Assembly (NCBI GenBank): GCA_964572725.1
Contig: CAZNFW010000006.1
Coordinates: forward strand, 28,624 to 92,623
Reading direction: 5' to 3'
Source of the DNA: Rosettibacter sp964572725
GTDB lineage: Bacteria > Bacteroidota > Ignavibacteria > Ignavibacteriales > Melioribacteraceae
Length of the DNA stretch: 64,000 nt
Shown: piece after piece, positions 8,910 through 17,917 of the stretch
Layout of the letters: each line of letters starts with the position of its first letter
Position numbering within the stretch: the first letter of the stretch is position 1
The notes under the pieces: generated by a model
Databases searched by the model: none
What the model saw: only the letters and a program-made list of their open reading frames with translations
What the model was told of the DNA's origin: nothing
Program-made: the position numbers and the translations under genes

Positions 8910-10292
8910 ATGATTAAATTTATACCGCTCGGTGGTGCTGAAGATGTTGGAGCTTCCTGCTTTTATTTGAATATTGATGGTACTGGAATTTTACTTGACT
9001 GTGGAATGCACCCTCGCAAAAAAGGAATAGAAGCGCTTCCTAATTTTAATTTACTTAATGAACTGCCTCTTGACTTTGTTTTAATTTCGCATGCTCATCA
9101 AGACCATATTGGCTCCCTCCCCTTCTTGATTCAACAATTCCCACATGTAATTATTTACACTGTAATACAAACAAAAGAAATTGCTTCTATTACTCTTCAC
9201 AATGCTGCAAATATTATTTTAGAAAATAATTTTACTAATTCTGAATCAGTCGTCAATAATTTTAGAATTTATACTCATGAAGAAATTGATTATTTGGTTA
9301 AAAGCATGATTGAATTAGAATACAATGAACCGGTTTTATTAAAAGGTTTAAGACAAAATTCTTTCGAACCAATAAAAATAACTTTCATAGATGCAGGACA
9401 TATTCTCGGTTCAGCTTCAATTTTAATTGAATATTATGATAAAAAAATTCTCTACACAGGAGATATTAATATAAGTGAACAAACAATTATGATTGGAGCC
9501 GATTTAGAAAAAATAAAAAACATTGATACTTTGATTCTTGAAACTACATATGGTTCAACTGATTCAAAAAAAATTGGGACATGGGAAACTGAATCAAAAC
9601 GTTTTGTCAAAGCTGCAAATCAAATTCTCCAGAATAATGGTTCAATTTTAATTCCTGTTTTTGCCTTGGGAAAAACACAAGAAATGCTCGCGCTTATTAA
9701 TAGTTTAATGAAAAGAAAAAGCTTGATTGAAACCAACATTTACACAGGAGGAATTGGCAGAGAAATTTCCAGAATTTATGACAATAACCGCTACATCGTA
9801 AGAAGAAAAAATTCTAATCTGGAACTAAAAGAAATTCCTCAATTAAACTTACTTGAAATAGAAGATTATAATGAATTCATTAAACATCCCGGAATTGTTT
9901 TAGCATCAAGTGGAATGATGCTGGAGGGTACAACTTCTTATAAACTTATTGACTTCTGGCTTAAGCAAAAAAACTTTGGAATATTTGGCGTAGGCTACAT
10001 GGATCCCGATTCACCGGGTTATAAAATTATTAACTCTTCAAAGGGTGAGTTTGTGCAGCTCAATGAATTTAGTCCTCCCAAATTTGTAAACTGCGAAATT
10101 GAAAAATTTTATTTCCCTTCTCATTCAAAAAGAGAAGAATTGTTAAAAATTGCAGAACAATCTAATGCTAAAAAAATAATTCTTGTTCATGGAGAATCTG
10201 AATCAAAAGATTGGATAGGTTTTAATATATTAAAGAAGTTCAAAGATGTAAGTGTTTACTCTGCAGAAACCAACAGAGAAATTCTTTTGTGA
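8910..10292 (+). CDS. Beta-CASP metallo-beta-lactamase-fold RNase-like protein
   Basis: 460 residues. The metallo-beta-lactamase zinc motif HAHQDH lies at about residue 61, and the second-site element AGHILGSASI is followed by LYTGDIN. The beta-CASP insertion follows (IPVFALGKTQEML, then VLASSGMMLEG) and the C-terminal His is in KKIILVHGESES. This architecture belongs to the CPSF73/YSH1-like group of RNA-processing nucleases, so cleavage of RNA in the cytoplasm is the likely activity. It converges on the glycosyltransferase gene with a one-base gap. Confidence 0.85.
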   Translation: MIKFIPLGGAEDVGASCFYLNIDGTGILLDCGMHPRKKGIEALPNFNLLNELPLDFVLISHAHQDHIGSLPFLIQQFPHVIIYTVIQTKEIASITLHNAANIILENNFTNSESVVNNFRIYTHEEIDYLVKSMIELEYNEPVLLKGLRQNSFEPIKITFIDAGHILGSASILIEYYDKKILYTGDINISEQTIMIGADLEKIKNIDTLILETTYGSTDSKKIGTWETESKRFVKAANQILQNNGSILIPVFALGKTQEMLALINSLMKRKSLIETNIYTGGIGREISRIYDNNRYIVRRKNSNLELKEIPQLNLLEIEDYNEFIKHPGIVLASSGMMLEGTTSYKLIDFWLKQKNFGIFGVGYMDPDSPGYKIINSSKGEFVQLNEFSPPKFVNCEIEKFYFPSHSKREELLKIAEQSNAKKIILVHGESESKDWIGFNILKKFKDVSVYSAETNREILL

Positions 10293-10293
10293 A

Positions 10294-11586
10294 TTAACCC
10301 TCAATTCTCTTCGATAAAAATTTCTTGGAAAAGTTTAGTTCGAATAGTAAAAACAAAATTACTGGAATATATTCAAACAATAAAACCAAAGGATATTCTT
10401 TCCATACGCCATTTAATTGATAACTTAAAACTGTAAAAGATGTAAGACTGCTTAATGAAGAATACATAATTCCACTGAACGCAGGAACTATGGGTATTAA
10501 GACAGTAAGCCATCCAATATACCATGGATGGACAACTGGAGAAAATATTAAAAGCAAAAGAACTGAATAATAAATTTTCTTTAAGAAATCATATCTGCTC
10601 AAATAAAGTGGAATCAGAGAAATCAACAATATAATCCCGCAAACAATACGAGTTATTTGATTATGCTTAATAATACTATTTAGAAGAGTAAAAATGCCTC
10701 CATTGAACGACCAGTGTTTTGCATAGACAAACAATGCTTCGAATGGATTTGACGAAAAAATATAAGGAATGAATTGAATAAAAAAAGTAACAAATGGAAG
10801 AAACAATATTTTTAACCTGTCGGAAATTTTCTTTTCATTTAAGAAAAAAAAAGGGATAAATAAAATTCCTATTGGTTTAATCGAAAGAGATAATCCAAGA
10901 AAAATTAAAGAAATTGTTAATCTTCTCTTTAAATAAAATAAAATTGAAATTGTAATTAACAACAATCCATATCCATCAAGATGAGAATCAAGAGCAAACT
11001 GAAAAATTGGGAGAGGACACAATACATAAAGAAGCAAATACTCTAAAGGTTTATTTAACTTTCTTAATATCAGATGGAGAATAACAATTGTTAACAGCTC
11101 AAATATCATCAAAATTAATTTATAACCCCCGATACTTTCGCCGCTTAATTGATAACCCAGAAAAAATAACCATTGACTTAAAGGAAAATAAATTGTCTTG
11201 AGTTCTGGAAAATTTACTTTTGAAGGTAATATGTCAGAATGAAGATAGACAAGATTAGAATCAACTGGAGAAAATTTATAAGGATTAATTCCATTGCTTT
11301 GAACTTTTCCATCCCACATATATCTGTAAATATCATCAGAACCGATAGGCATCGTATTAATAAAACTAAATCTTAAAATGATTCCCATGAGTACGGAGAT
11401 TATTATAACATTTTTATTCAAATTGTATTTCAAAAGAAAAAATGAAATTAATATATAAACTGCTGAAGATGTGATGTAAGAAATTGTAAATATGCGAATT
11501 GGTGTATGATTTAAAAGATGAACCGATAAAATTATTATCGAGAATAAAATCAACAATGAAATGAATATGAAATTATATTTCTTCAT
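10294..11586 (-). CDS. Polytopic membrane glycosyltransferase (mannosyltransferase-like)
   Basis: 430 residues with about ten hydrophobic helices. After the first helices comes a conserved extracytoplasmic loop, GSDDIYRYMWDGKVQSNGIN followed by PYKFSP. This is typical of GT-C membrane transferases that use polyprenyl-phosphate sugars, where the Asp residues are catalytic. Further family-like text includes DSHLDGYGLLL. Related bacterial proteins are annotated as DUF2029/GT87-like or mannosyltransferases. The acceptor is unknown. It lies at the end of a leftward pair with the coiled-coil gene, 72 bp downstream of it. Confidence 0.7.
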   Translation of the reverse strand: MKKYNFIFISLLILFSIIILSVHLLNHTPIRIFTISYITSSAVYILISFFLLKYNLNKNVIIISVLMGIILRFSFINTMPIGSDDIYRYMWDGKVQSNGINPYKFSPVDSNLVYLHSDILPSKVNFPELKTIYFPLSQWLFFLGYQLSGESIGGYKLILMIFELLTIVILHLILRKLNKPLEYLLLYVLCPLPIFQFALDSHLDGYGLLLITISILFYLKRRLTISLIFLGLSLSIKPIGILFIPFFFLNEKKISDRLKILFLPFVTFFIQFIPYIFSSNPFEALFVYAKHWSFNGGIFTLLNSIIKHNQITRIVCGIILLISLIPLYLSRYDFLKKIYYSVLLLLIFSPVVHPWYIGWLTVLIPIVPAFSGIMYSSLSSLTSFTVLSYQLNGVWKEYPLVLLFEYIPVILFLLFELNFSKKFLSKRIEG

Positions 11587-11658
11587 ATTGAATTTTAATA
11601 AATGAATTTACCATTAAAATAACTGTAATAAAATATTTGAACAAGGATGGACTAAAAT

Positions 11659-12099
11659 TTATTTGCTTTCTTCAAAATCAATCAGCTTGCCGTCTTTAAA
11701 GAAGAAAGTGATTTTTCCATAATACCATTGAGTATATGTGCCCCACTTTTGCACATTTTTATCAATTTTATCGGGTTTACCCCAGCCTGCAAGCAGCATT
11801 TTTTCAGTCATACCTTTCCAAACTTGTTTGTTGTAAACCCTCGTTCCGTTTTCCCTGCCAAACTTTTTGATGTAAAGTTCTTCTATTTCCCGATTTATAG
11901 AATTAATTTTTTCGTCAAGCATAGTAGAATTATTCTTTAGACTGTCAATTTCTTTTTTAAGAGATTCTTTTTCTATCAATAATTTTGAATTCAACTTTTG
12001 TAAAGAATCTTTTTCAGATTGGTAAATTTTAAGTGTAATTTTTGTTTGTCCCGATAAAAAAGAATAACTCATCAAAAATATGATTAAAAGCCTTTTCAT
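11659..12099 (-). CDS. Secreted coiled-coil protein with BamE/SmpA-like tail
   Basis: 146 residues. An N-terminal signal peptide (ends SYSFLSGQ) is followed by a heptad-rich coiled coil (about residues 27-75, QKLNSKLLIEKESLKKEIDS). The C-terminal 50 residues read VWKGMTEKMLLAGWGKPDKI and then YYGKITFFFKDGKLIDFE. That 'GMT...GxP...WxY...F.DGKL' pattern resembles the SmpA/BamE fold of small outer-membrane assembly proteins, a weak match by eye. The likely location is the periplasm. A terminator-like hairpin lies in its leader at 12121-12155. Confidence 0.55.
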   Translation of the reverse strand: MKRLLIIFLMSYSFLSGQTKITLKIYQSEKDSLQKLNSKLLIEKESLKKEIDSLKNNSTMLDEKINSINREIEELYIKKFGRENGTRVYNKQVWKGMTEKMLLAGWGKPDKIDKNVQKWGTYTQWYYGKITFFFKDGKLIDFEESK

Positions 12100-12120
12100 A
12101 ACTAAATAAATTTTATTAAT

Positions 12121-12155
12121 AAAAAATCCTGCCAGTTAAGAATTCCGGCAGGATT
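12121..12155 (-). terminator. Hairpin with T-run in the leader of the 11659-12099 gene
   Basis: AATCCTGCC at 12125-12133 pairs with GGCAGGATT at 12147-12155 (9 bp, 13-base loop). Read on the reverse strand the hairpin ends in TTTTTT, as intrinsic terminators do. No reverse-strand gene is seen to its right that it could end, so it is either a leader attenuator of the coiled-coil gene or the end of a small RNA between 12156 and the tRNA. Confidence 0.6.
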
Positions 12156-12346
12156 GTAAGTAGTGAGAAATATTTTGAACCATAATTAATAATTCATCGC
12201 AAATATAAATCAGACGAGATTAATTACCAAACACAAATAAACTGATTTTTTGCTTTTCACAAGAAAATAAAATATAAAATTAGTTCAAGGTTATTTCTTG
12301 AAGTTTGGAATCATAGTCTTTATATTTACAATCCAAAAATTTTTAT

Positions 12347-12420
12347 GGCGAGGTAGCTCAGCTGGTTAGAGCAGTGGAATCATAATCCACGTGTCGGGGG
12401 TTCGAATCCCTCCCTCGCTA
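12347..12420 (+). tRNA. tRNA-Met (CAT), elongator type
   Basis: A full cloverleaf can be drawn. The acceptor stem is GGCGAGG/CCTCGCT (outer G-T pair) with A as discriminator. The D arm is GCTC...GAGC and the anticodon stem GTGGA/TCCAC encloses the loop ATCATAA with anticodon CAT. The T arm is GGGGG/CCCTC-like with the loop TTCGAAT. The sequence is close to the usual bacterial elongator methionine tRNA. CAT can also belong to tRNA-Ile2, but the body matches Met better. CCA is not encoded. The secG start is 20 bp downstream, so both may share a transcript. Confidence 0.93.
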
Positions 12421-12440
12421 CTTCTAAAACGGAGATTAAG

Positions 12441-12776
12441 ATGTATACATTGTTAGTTACATTTGCACTTATTATTTCATTTTTATTAATAATAGTTGTA
12501 TTGCTGCAATCAAGTAAAGGTGGAGGACTTGCCGGCACATTTGGTGGAAGCCAGTTTGGAACAGTCTTTGGCACAAGAAGAACAGCTGATTTTCTTAGCA
12601 AAGCAACATGGTGGCTTGCAGGAGCTTTAATTGTTCTGGCAATATTAATTAATTTGTTCTTTTTACCAGGAAAAACTTCAGTTGAACAAAGAGAAAGTGT
12701 AATTCAGGGAAAGGAACAACCAACAGTTCCAACTACACCTGTTTTACCACAACAATCTCCACAGCAAGGTAAATAA
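12441..12776 (+). CDS. secG: Preprotein translocase subunit SecG
   Basis: 111 residues with two membrane helices (TLLVTFALIISFLLIIVVLL and TWWLAGALIVLAILINLFFL). They are joined by the conserved SecG loop QSSKGGGLAGTFGGSQFGTV with FGTRRTADFLSKAT. The tail is rich in Pro, Gln and Thr. SecG supports SecYE during SecA-driven export. It lies directly behind tRNA-Met and ends at a good terminator. The secA gene is 24 kb away in the same window. Confidence 0.93.
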   Translation: MYTLLVTFALIISFLLIIVVLLQSSKGGGLAGTFGGSQFGTVFGTRRTADFLSKATWWLAGALIVLAILINLFFLPGKTSVEQRESVIQGKEQPTVPTTPVLPQQSPQQGK

Positions 12777-12785
12777 TTTAGAATG

Positions 12786-12815
12786 GCTGATTGTTAATCA
12801 ATCAGCTTTAATTTA
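12786..12815 (+). terminator. Intrinsic terminator after secG
   Basis: GCTGATTG at 12786-12793 pairs perfectly with CAATCAGC at 12799-12806 across a five-base loop and is followed by TTTAATTT. It lies 10 bp after the secG stop. Confidence 0.75.
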
Positions 12816-12870
12816 TTATGAAAAATTATAATGTTTCACTTCACATTTACATCTCTATTAATCATACATT

Positions 12871-13686
12871 ATGAAAAAGCCAATTAAACCTGTTAAAGCA
12901 TATAAGAATATTGAATTTCTTAACTCTGCTGATGCAAGAACAATCAGAATTCTATCAGAATATTACGAACCAAAATCACGTTTTGAGAAATATAAAATTG
13001 TTGATACTATTGTTTTCTTTGGGTCAGCAAGAATTATTTCAAGGAAAGATGCATTAAAACTTGTTAATCAAGCTAAAAAAGGAAAAGGCCCAGCTGCGAA
13101 AAAGAAATTTGAAAGAGCAGTAAAATTACTTGAAATGTCAAAATATTACGAAGATGCTGTAGAGCTTTCTAGAAGATTGACTGAATGGTCAATGAAACTT
13201 GATGGCAACGGTAATAGATTTATTATTTGTACAGGCGGCGGTCCCGGTATAATGGAAGCTGCAAACAAAGGAGCTTACCTTGCAGGAGGTCATTCAATTG
13301 GTTTCAACATCAGCATTCCATATGAACAATATGTTAATAAATATGTAGACCCAAAACTTGCTTTTGAGTTTCATTATTTTTTTATGCGAAAGTTGTGGTT
13401 TGTTTATCTGGCTAAAGCTCTTATTGTGTTTCCAGGCGGTTTTGGAACTATGGATGAATTAATGGAAGTTCTAACATTGGTTCAAACAAAGAAAGTAGTT
13501 AAAAAAATGAAAATTATTATTTATGATGAAGCATACTGGCGTAAAATAATAAATTTTGATGCACTTGTAGAACACGGTACAATCAGCAAAGATGATATGA
13601 AATTATTCGATTTCTGTAACTCTATTGATGAAGCATTTGAAAAGATTACAGAACATTTCAAAAAATATTTCTTAAGTAAAAAATAA
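12871..13686 (+). CDS. LOG-family protein (TIGR00730-type Rossmann fold)
   Basis: 271 residues. The nucleotide-binding signature GGGPGIMEAANKGA is present in the middle and the hallmark PGGFGTMDELME follows. Together they define the lysine-decarboxylase-like/LOG family, which hydrolyses nucleoside 5'-monophosphates to ribose phosphate and base. An N-terminal extension of about 100 residues, including a charged AKKGKGPAAKKKFERA segment, makes it longer than the minimal family. It is cytoplasmic. The gene is single and faces rpsU, sharing the hairpin at 13685-13707. Confidence 0.85.
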   Translation: MKKPIKPVKAYKNIEFLNSADARTIRILSEYYEPKSRFEKYKIVDTIVFFGSARIISRKDALKLVNQAKKGKGPAAKKKFERAVKLLEMSKYYEDAVELSRRLTEWSMKLDGNGNRFIICTGGGPGIMEAANKGAYLAGGHSIGFNISIPYEQYVNKYVDPKLAFEFHYFFMRKLWFVYLAKALIVFPGGFGTMDELMEVLTLVQTKKVVKKMKIIIYDEAYWRKIINFDALVEHGTISKDDMKLFDFCNSIDEAFEKITEHFKKYFLSKK

Positions 13687-13707
13687 AAAAACCCGTCAGC
13701 GACGGGT
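13685..13707 (-). terminator. Intrinsic terminator of rpsU
   Basis: ACCCGTC-AGC-GACGGGT (13691-13707) forms a perfect 7-bp stem with a 3-base loop. On the reverse strand it is followed by TTTTTTATTT, giving a strong terminator 16 bp after the rpsU stop. The stem may also help stop the opposing LOG transcript. Confidence 0.85.
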
Positions 13708-13722
13708 ATTAAGAGATAGGTT

Positions 13723-13926
13723 TCAAGCTTTTTTGTCTTTTAAGGCTTGTTCTCGAGAAGCTCTACGCTTAGCTTTGATTAAATCCATTCTCTTTTCAAT
13801 TGAAGGTTTTACATAAAAGGTTCTCTTCTTAAATTCTTTAAGAATACCTGAACGCTCATATTTTTTCTTAAAGCGTTTTAGAGCTTTATCGATACTCTCG
13901 TTCTCTTGAACGGTTATTCCTACCAC
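13723..13926 (-). CDS. rpsU: 30S ribosomal protein S21
   Basis: 67 residues, normal for S21. The basic sequence VGITVQENESIDKALKRFKK and the tail KRRASREQALKDKK match the family. S21 sits near the mRNA exit region of the 30S subunit and contributes to initiation. The start is GTG, with an AGGTGAT ribosome-binding site upstream. It follows the universal stress gene by 62 bp in the same direction and ends at a strong terminator. Confidence 0.93.
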   Translation of the reverse strand: MVGITVQENESIDKALKRFKKKYERSGILKEFKKRTFYVKPSIEKRMDLIKAKRRASREQALKDKKA

Positions 13927-13988
13927 TATTTATCACCTGCCTTTTTTAGTTTTTAAATTTTTGCGCCGTAAACTTAATCAACTAAAAT

Positions 13989-14453
13989 TTAATTGTCAAT
14001 TTGTTCTTCCTCCGGTGTTATAACCAGAACAGGACATTTAGCATATCTTATAACTTTTTCTGCTACACTTCCTAAAAGTGTGTGAAGAATGCCTGTTCTG
14101 CCATGAGTTGCAATTACGATTAATGCTTTCTCAACTTCTTTTGAGTATTTAACAATTTCTTCATAATCAATACCTTTACGACAAACCTCTACTATTTCAA
14201 CATTGGAATCATAGCGTAACTTATTTGCTGCTTCGCTTAACTGCTTTCTTGCCTCTTCTTCCATTTCTTTCATAATTTTTTCTTCAGAAACATCAACTGA
14301 TCGCAAAGCTAAAAATGGGGGTGTTTTTTCAAGCACATAAATAAGATGAATTTTTGCATTTATTTGTTCGGCTAAATTTCTCGCATAATCAAATGCGGAG
14401 TAAGATAAGTTACTAAAATCAGTTGGAACTATAATGTTTTTGATATCGAACAT
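13989..14453 (-). CDS. Universal stress protein (UspA family)
   Basis: 154 residues, a single Usp domain. The N-terminal strand IIVPTDFSNLSYSAFDYARN and the ATP-binding glycine motif ATHGRTGILHTLLGSVAEKV followed by CPVLVI are intact, so it is probably an ATP-binding type. Such proteins are induced by stress and starvation. The gene begins 11 bp after the sigma-factor gene, so the two share a transcript, which suggests stress-linked expression. Confidence 0.9.
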   Translation of the reverse strand: MFDIKNIIVPTDFSNLSYSAFDYARNLAEQINAKIHLIYVLEKTPPFLALRSVDVSEEKIMKEMEEEARKQLSEAANKLRYDSNVEIVEVCRKGIDYEEIVKYSKEVEKALIVIATHGRTGILHTLLGSVAEKVIRYAKCPVLVITPEEEQIDN

Positions 14454-14464
14454 GATTTTCCTTT

Positions 14465-15097
14465 TTAATTTTTGTCGAAGTTTTTATTGCTAATTTTTTT
14501 AATCTTTCTTGATGAAATATAACCTTTATCTTTTGCATAATCATAAAGTTGAGAATAAAGCATTTTCCTTGCCCTGTGTAAACGAGAACGAACTGTTCCT
14601 ACAGGTATATCAACAAAGTCAGCAATTTCTTCATAAGTAAAACCTTCAATATCACTAAGAATAATAACTGTTCTAAAATCTTCGGGAAGTTCGGTAATTG
14701 CTTTTGAAACTTCATCATCTAAAGTATTACTAAATGCATCTTCTTCATAATGATTATATTCAACCTCGTCTGATTTAATAGTTTCATAAAAATTCTGAAC
14801 GTCTTCATAATCAACTTTGTTTGGTTCTTTTATCTGTTTTCTATAATCATTTATAAAAGAATTTTTCATAATTCTAAATAACCATGCTTTGCAGTTTGTT
14901 CCTCTTTCAAACTTATCAAAGAATCGAAATGCTTTGAGATAAGTTTCCTGCACAAGGTCATCAGCATCTTCCTCATCGCCAGTTAATCGAAGTGCAAAAT
15001 TGTATAATGCATTCATATGAGGCAGCGCTTCTTTCTCAAATTCCTCATAAAGCTCTTTTTGATTCTCATTCGTTATTTTATTTTCTAATTGCTGCAT
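14465..15097 (-). CDS. ECF-type sigma-70 family RNA polymerase sigma factor
   Basis: 210 residues with region 2 (ALYNFALRLTGDEEDADDLV, QETYLKAFRFFDKFERGTNC, KAWLFRIMKNSFINDYRK) and region 4 (LPEDFRTVIILSDIEGFTYE, EIADFVDIPVGTVRSRLHRA). An acidic linker lies between them. It resembles the SigR/RpoE-like group that often controls oxidative or envelope stress genes. Such genes usually have an anti-sigma factor next door, but none is seen here; the next gene is a universal stress protein 11 bp downstream. The upstream M14 peptidase gene ends 33 bp before it. Confidence 0.9.
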   Translation of the reverse strand: MQQLENKITNENQKELYEEFEKEALPHMNALYNFALRLTGDEEDADDLVQETYLKAFRFFDKFERGTNCKAWLFRIMKNSFINDYRKQIKEPNKVDYEDVQNFYETIKSDEVEYNHYEEDAFSNTLDDEVSKAITELPEDFRTVIILSDIEGFTYEEIADFVDIPVGTVRSRLHRARKMLYSQLYDYAKDKGYISSRKIKKISNKNFDKN

Positions 15098-15130
15098 TTA
15101 TATTTCTATCTAATATTCTATATCGTAAAT

Positions 15131-16525
15131 TTAATGAATCACTAGACCATTTAATATTTTATTTTCTGAATCATTCAGAACTTGAAAGAATCCATTAATA
15201 ATAATATAAATTTTATTGTTCTCTTTTGTAATCAATAAATTAGCATATTCATCTACGGCTAACTGAGGTCTATAATTCTTATAACAAAGTATGTTAATTG
15301 GTAAATCTGTATAATCTTTTTCATAATCATATTTAGTTTGAAATATATATCCATAACCTTGATTAAGCAGTAAGTTAAACTGACTGTTACCCAGTTTTGT
15401 TTTGTTATTACTAAAAAATATTTTGGGAATTTCTACATTAAAACCATTCAGATTATATTCTTCGATACCATAATAAATTGATAAATCTCCTATCTCTTTA
15501 ATTTTTCCCACATAATAAAAACGATTTGCTTCAAAATCATACTTTCTTTCTCTTAGAATTCCAATATCAATTTTAAAAGATTTATTGTTTTTTGTTATAG
15601 ATAAATTTCTTATAAGTAAATCAAAAAGAAGTGGATTGTTTTCGGGAATTGAAAAATATTCTTCTATATTTTTTTCTTTGTAATTTTCATTTGCTATTGA
15701 ATCAAATGCAGATATAAGAGAAATAAAATTCAATTTTCTAATTTCAGATTTTTCTGAATCTCCAATTAAAAATCCCGATTCAATTAGAATAGAACTTATA
15801 CCAGCTTTTGTAAAATTATCACCAAAAGCTCTTGGTTCATAATCATCATTATATCTTGAAATATTATGAGGAATAAAATTTCTTAATGCTTCATTAATTT
15901 TTAGAATTACCTGCATACTTTTTTTACGTGTATTTGTAATACTTTTTTCAAAATCGGATGGAGGTGCAAGCAAAGAAATTGCAGCTGTATTCGAACTTCT
16001 TCCAGCTGTATAGTAACAATTCTGGTCATGCAAATTAAATGCGAATTGAGGTTTAATTTTTGAAGCAACCTCCCATAAAATCTTCGATTCATGTGTTTCA
16101 CTTCTAAGTGCATCACGATTTAAATCAATATTTAATGAATTTTCTCTTTTAAATAATTCTGCCCCATCAGGATTAAGCATTGGCACAAAATATATTTTTA
16201 ATTTATCAAGAATATTTTTCTTAAAATCATTATAACTGTCATTCTCAGAGAAAAAATTTATTAAATCAAATATTGATGCTGTTGCGGTAGGTTCATCGCC
16301 ATGCATTTGACTCCAAGCAAGAATTTTAATATCCCCTCTGCCAAGTGATAAAGAATAGATTTCTTTCCCTTCTATAGAATAACCAATTAATTCTACATCA
16401 ATAAGATTTTTTCTTTTTAGTTCTTCAACAATATTTTTAATATGAGAATGTTTAATTAACGGAAGAGTAATTTTCTTTTCTTGATATTTATAGAAATCAT
16501 CATAAATATTTTTATAATTAATCAT
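15131..16525 (-). CDS. M14-family zinc carboxypeptidase
   Basis: 464 residues without a signal peptide. The metallocarboxypeptidase zinc ligands are visible as MHGDEPTATAS (His75, Glu78) and FNLHDQN (His166), and the catalytic Glu is at about 249 in SSILIESG. LNPDGAELFKREN and LNRDAL match the substrate Arg/Asn region. It probably removes C-terminal residues from peptides or amidated cell-wall fragments. The C-terminal 180 residues form an additional unassigned domain. It heads the leftward string with the sigma factor and stress protein. Confidence 0.85.
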   Translation of the reverse strand: MINYKNIYDDFYKYQEKKITLPLIKHSHIKNIVEELKRKNLIDVELIGYSIEGKEIYSLSLGRGDIKILAWSQMHGDEPTATASIFDLINFFSENDSYNDFKKNILDKLKIYFVPMLNPDGAELFKRENSLNIDLNRDALRSETHESKILWEVASKIKPQFAFNLHDQNCYYTAGRSSNTAAISLLAPPSDFEKSITNTRKKSMQVILKINEALRNFIPHNISRYNDDYEPRAFGDNFTKAGISSILIESGFLIGDSEKSEIRKLNFISLISAFDSIANENYKEKNIEEYFSIPENNPLLFDLLIRNLSITKNNKSFKIDIGILRERKYDFEANRFYYVGKIKEIGDLSIYYGIEEYNLNGFNVEIPKIFFSNNKTKLGNSQFNLLLNQGYGYIFQTKYDYEKDYTDLPINILCYKNYRPQLAVDEYANLLITKENNKIYIIINGFFQVLNDSENKILNGLVIH

Positions 16526-16623
16526 ATTTACCTAAATTTTTAATTAACTTTTATAAATATTTAATGAAAATTCAATCTGAAACTTATAATTATTAAAGTA
16601 TAATTAAAAATAAAGGAAAAGCT

Positions 16624-17163
16624 ATGGTAACAAATACATTAAAAATTGGTTCATCCGCACCTTATTTCAAACTATTAGCTGTTGACGGAAATACATATTC
16701 ATTAGATTCATTCAAAGATAAAGAAGCTTTAATTGTAATATTCTCCTGTAATCATTGTCCATACGTCCGTGCTTATGAAGATAGAATAATACAAATACAA
16801 AATGATTACAGAGACAGATTACAAATAGTAGCAATCAATTCAAACGATACTACAAATTACCCAGAAGATTCTTTTGAAGAAATGATAAAAAGATCAAAAG
16901 AAAAAAATTTTAATTTCCCTTATTTACGGGATGAAACTCAGGAAGTAGCAAAGGCTTATGGAGCTACTCACACTCCAGAAATATTTTTATTCGATAAAGA
17001 GCGTAAACTTGTATTTCATGGAAAAATAGATGACAACTGGCAGGAACCATCAAAGGTTAAAACGCCTTATTTAAGAAATGCAATTGAAGAACTACTTGCA
17101 AATAAGCCTATTTCAGTTCCAGAAACTTTTACTATTGGATGCACAATTAAATGGAAAAATTAA
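16624..17163 (+). CDS. Thioredoxin-like (AhpC/TSA-type) redox protein
   Basis: 179 residues of thioredoxin fold without a signal peptide. The active region reads FSCNHCPYVRAYEDR, with a CxxC (Cys-Asn-His-Cys) after the first strand; the cis-Pro region is ATHTPEIFLFD and the end carries GCTIKW. This pattern matches the family annotated as thioredoxin family protein or redoxin, thought to act as thiol reductase or peroxidase. AAAGGAAAAG just upstream of the ATG is a good ribosome-binding site. Confidence 0.85.
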   Translation: MVTNTLKIGSSAPYFKLLAVDGNTYSLDSFKDKEALIVIFSCNHCPYVRAYEDRIIQIQNDYRDRLQIVAINSNDTTNYPEDSFEEMIKRSKEKNFNFPYLRDETQEVAKAYGATHTPEIFLFDKERKLVFHGKIDDNWQEPSKVKTPYLRNAIEELLANKPISVPETFTIGCTIKWKN

Positions 17164-17185
17164 TCTAACCGGATAAATTATTTTT

Positions 17186-17917
17186 TCAACTTACAATTTC
17201 ACCAAAGTTATCTTCATATTTTTTTAATTCTTCTATAGGATGAGGTGAAATTGCAAAACAATAAAGCGGATAAAGTTGAGAAATCATTTTAATTGTTTCC
17301 AAAATTATTTCATCGGAAAAAAGAACTTTATCCGCTATCTTTTTATTTTTTTCAAGAAGTATCAGCTCAATATTTTCTAACAAAGAGAGATGTTTTTTTG
17401 AATTAAATTTTCTTACAATTAATTCTGAGTTATTCTCAAGGTCTGATAGTGAATAATTATCATCAATTTTATATTTGCCACATACCTCAATTATTTCTTT
17501 CGCATACTTTGAAAGATTTTGATTAAAGTATAAGTTATTCCTCTTCTTCTTGTTAATAAACATACCCATTGCAAAATTGCTAGAATCAAAATAAAGATAA
17601 AATTCGCTGTCTAATTTAAATCTTCCAAAATGAATTAATAAAAAAGTTCTATAAGGTTCGCCTCTGTTAAATCTCATGTCTTTATTGAGCCTCATAATAG
17701 TTTCATTAAATTTAGGTTCAGAACGGATTGCTGGATTAAGTCTGTTTAAGAAAGGAGACATTTCTGAAATAAAAGCTTTTGCAGGCTCAATCAAATATTT
17801 TTGATAACGATTTTTGTTGCGGTGAAACCATTCTACATTATTATTCTTTTCTAAATCCTTAAAGAATTGAAAAATTTCCTTACTAAATCCTGTAAATTTA
17901 TTTTTAAATTCTTTCAA
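17186..17917 (-). CDS. DUF2461 family protein (TIGR02453)
   Basis: 243 residues. The N-terminus (FTGFSKEIFQFFKDLEKNNN, VEWFHRNKNRYQKYLIEPAK) and the RFNRGEPYRTFLLIHFG region match DUF2461, a widespread family of unknown function. The start is TTG, overlapping the stop of the upstream outer-membrane protein gene as TTGA, so the two are translationally coupled. The C-terminus differs from the family's usual end. Cytoplasmic location is likely. Confidence 0.8.
   Translation of the reverse strand: MKEFKNKFTGFSKEIFQFFKDLEKNNNVEWFHRNKNRYQKYLIEPAKAFISEMSPFLNRLNPAIRSEPKFNETIMRLNKDMRFNRGEPYRTFLLIHFGRFKLDSEFYLYFDSSNFAMGMFINKKKRNNLYFNQNLSKYAKEIIEVCGKYKIDDNYSLSDLENNSELIVRKFNSKKHLSLLENIELILLEKNKKIADKVLFSDEIILETIKMISQLYPLYCFAISPHPIEELKKYEDNFGEIVS

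Noticed and set aside
12380..12601. 73-codon reverse-strand frame ending AREGFEPPTRGL
   Set aside because: It is the antisense translation of tRNA-Met(CAT) plus the start of secG; this peptide ending is a known artefact of tRNA antisense reading.
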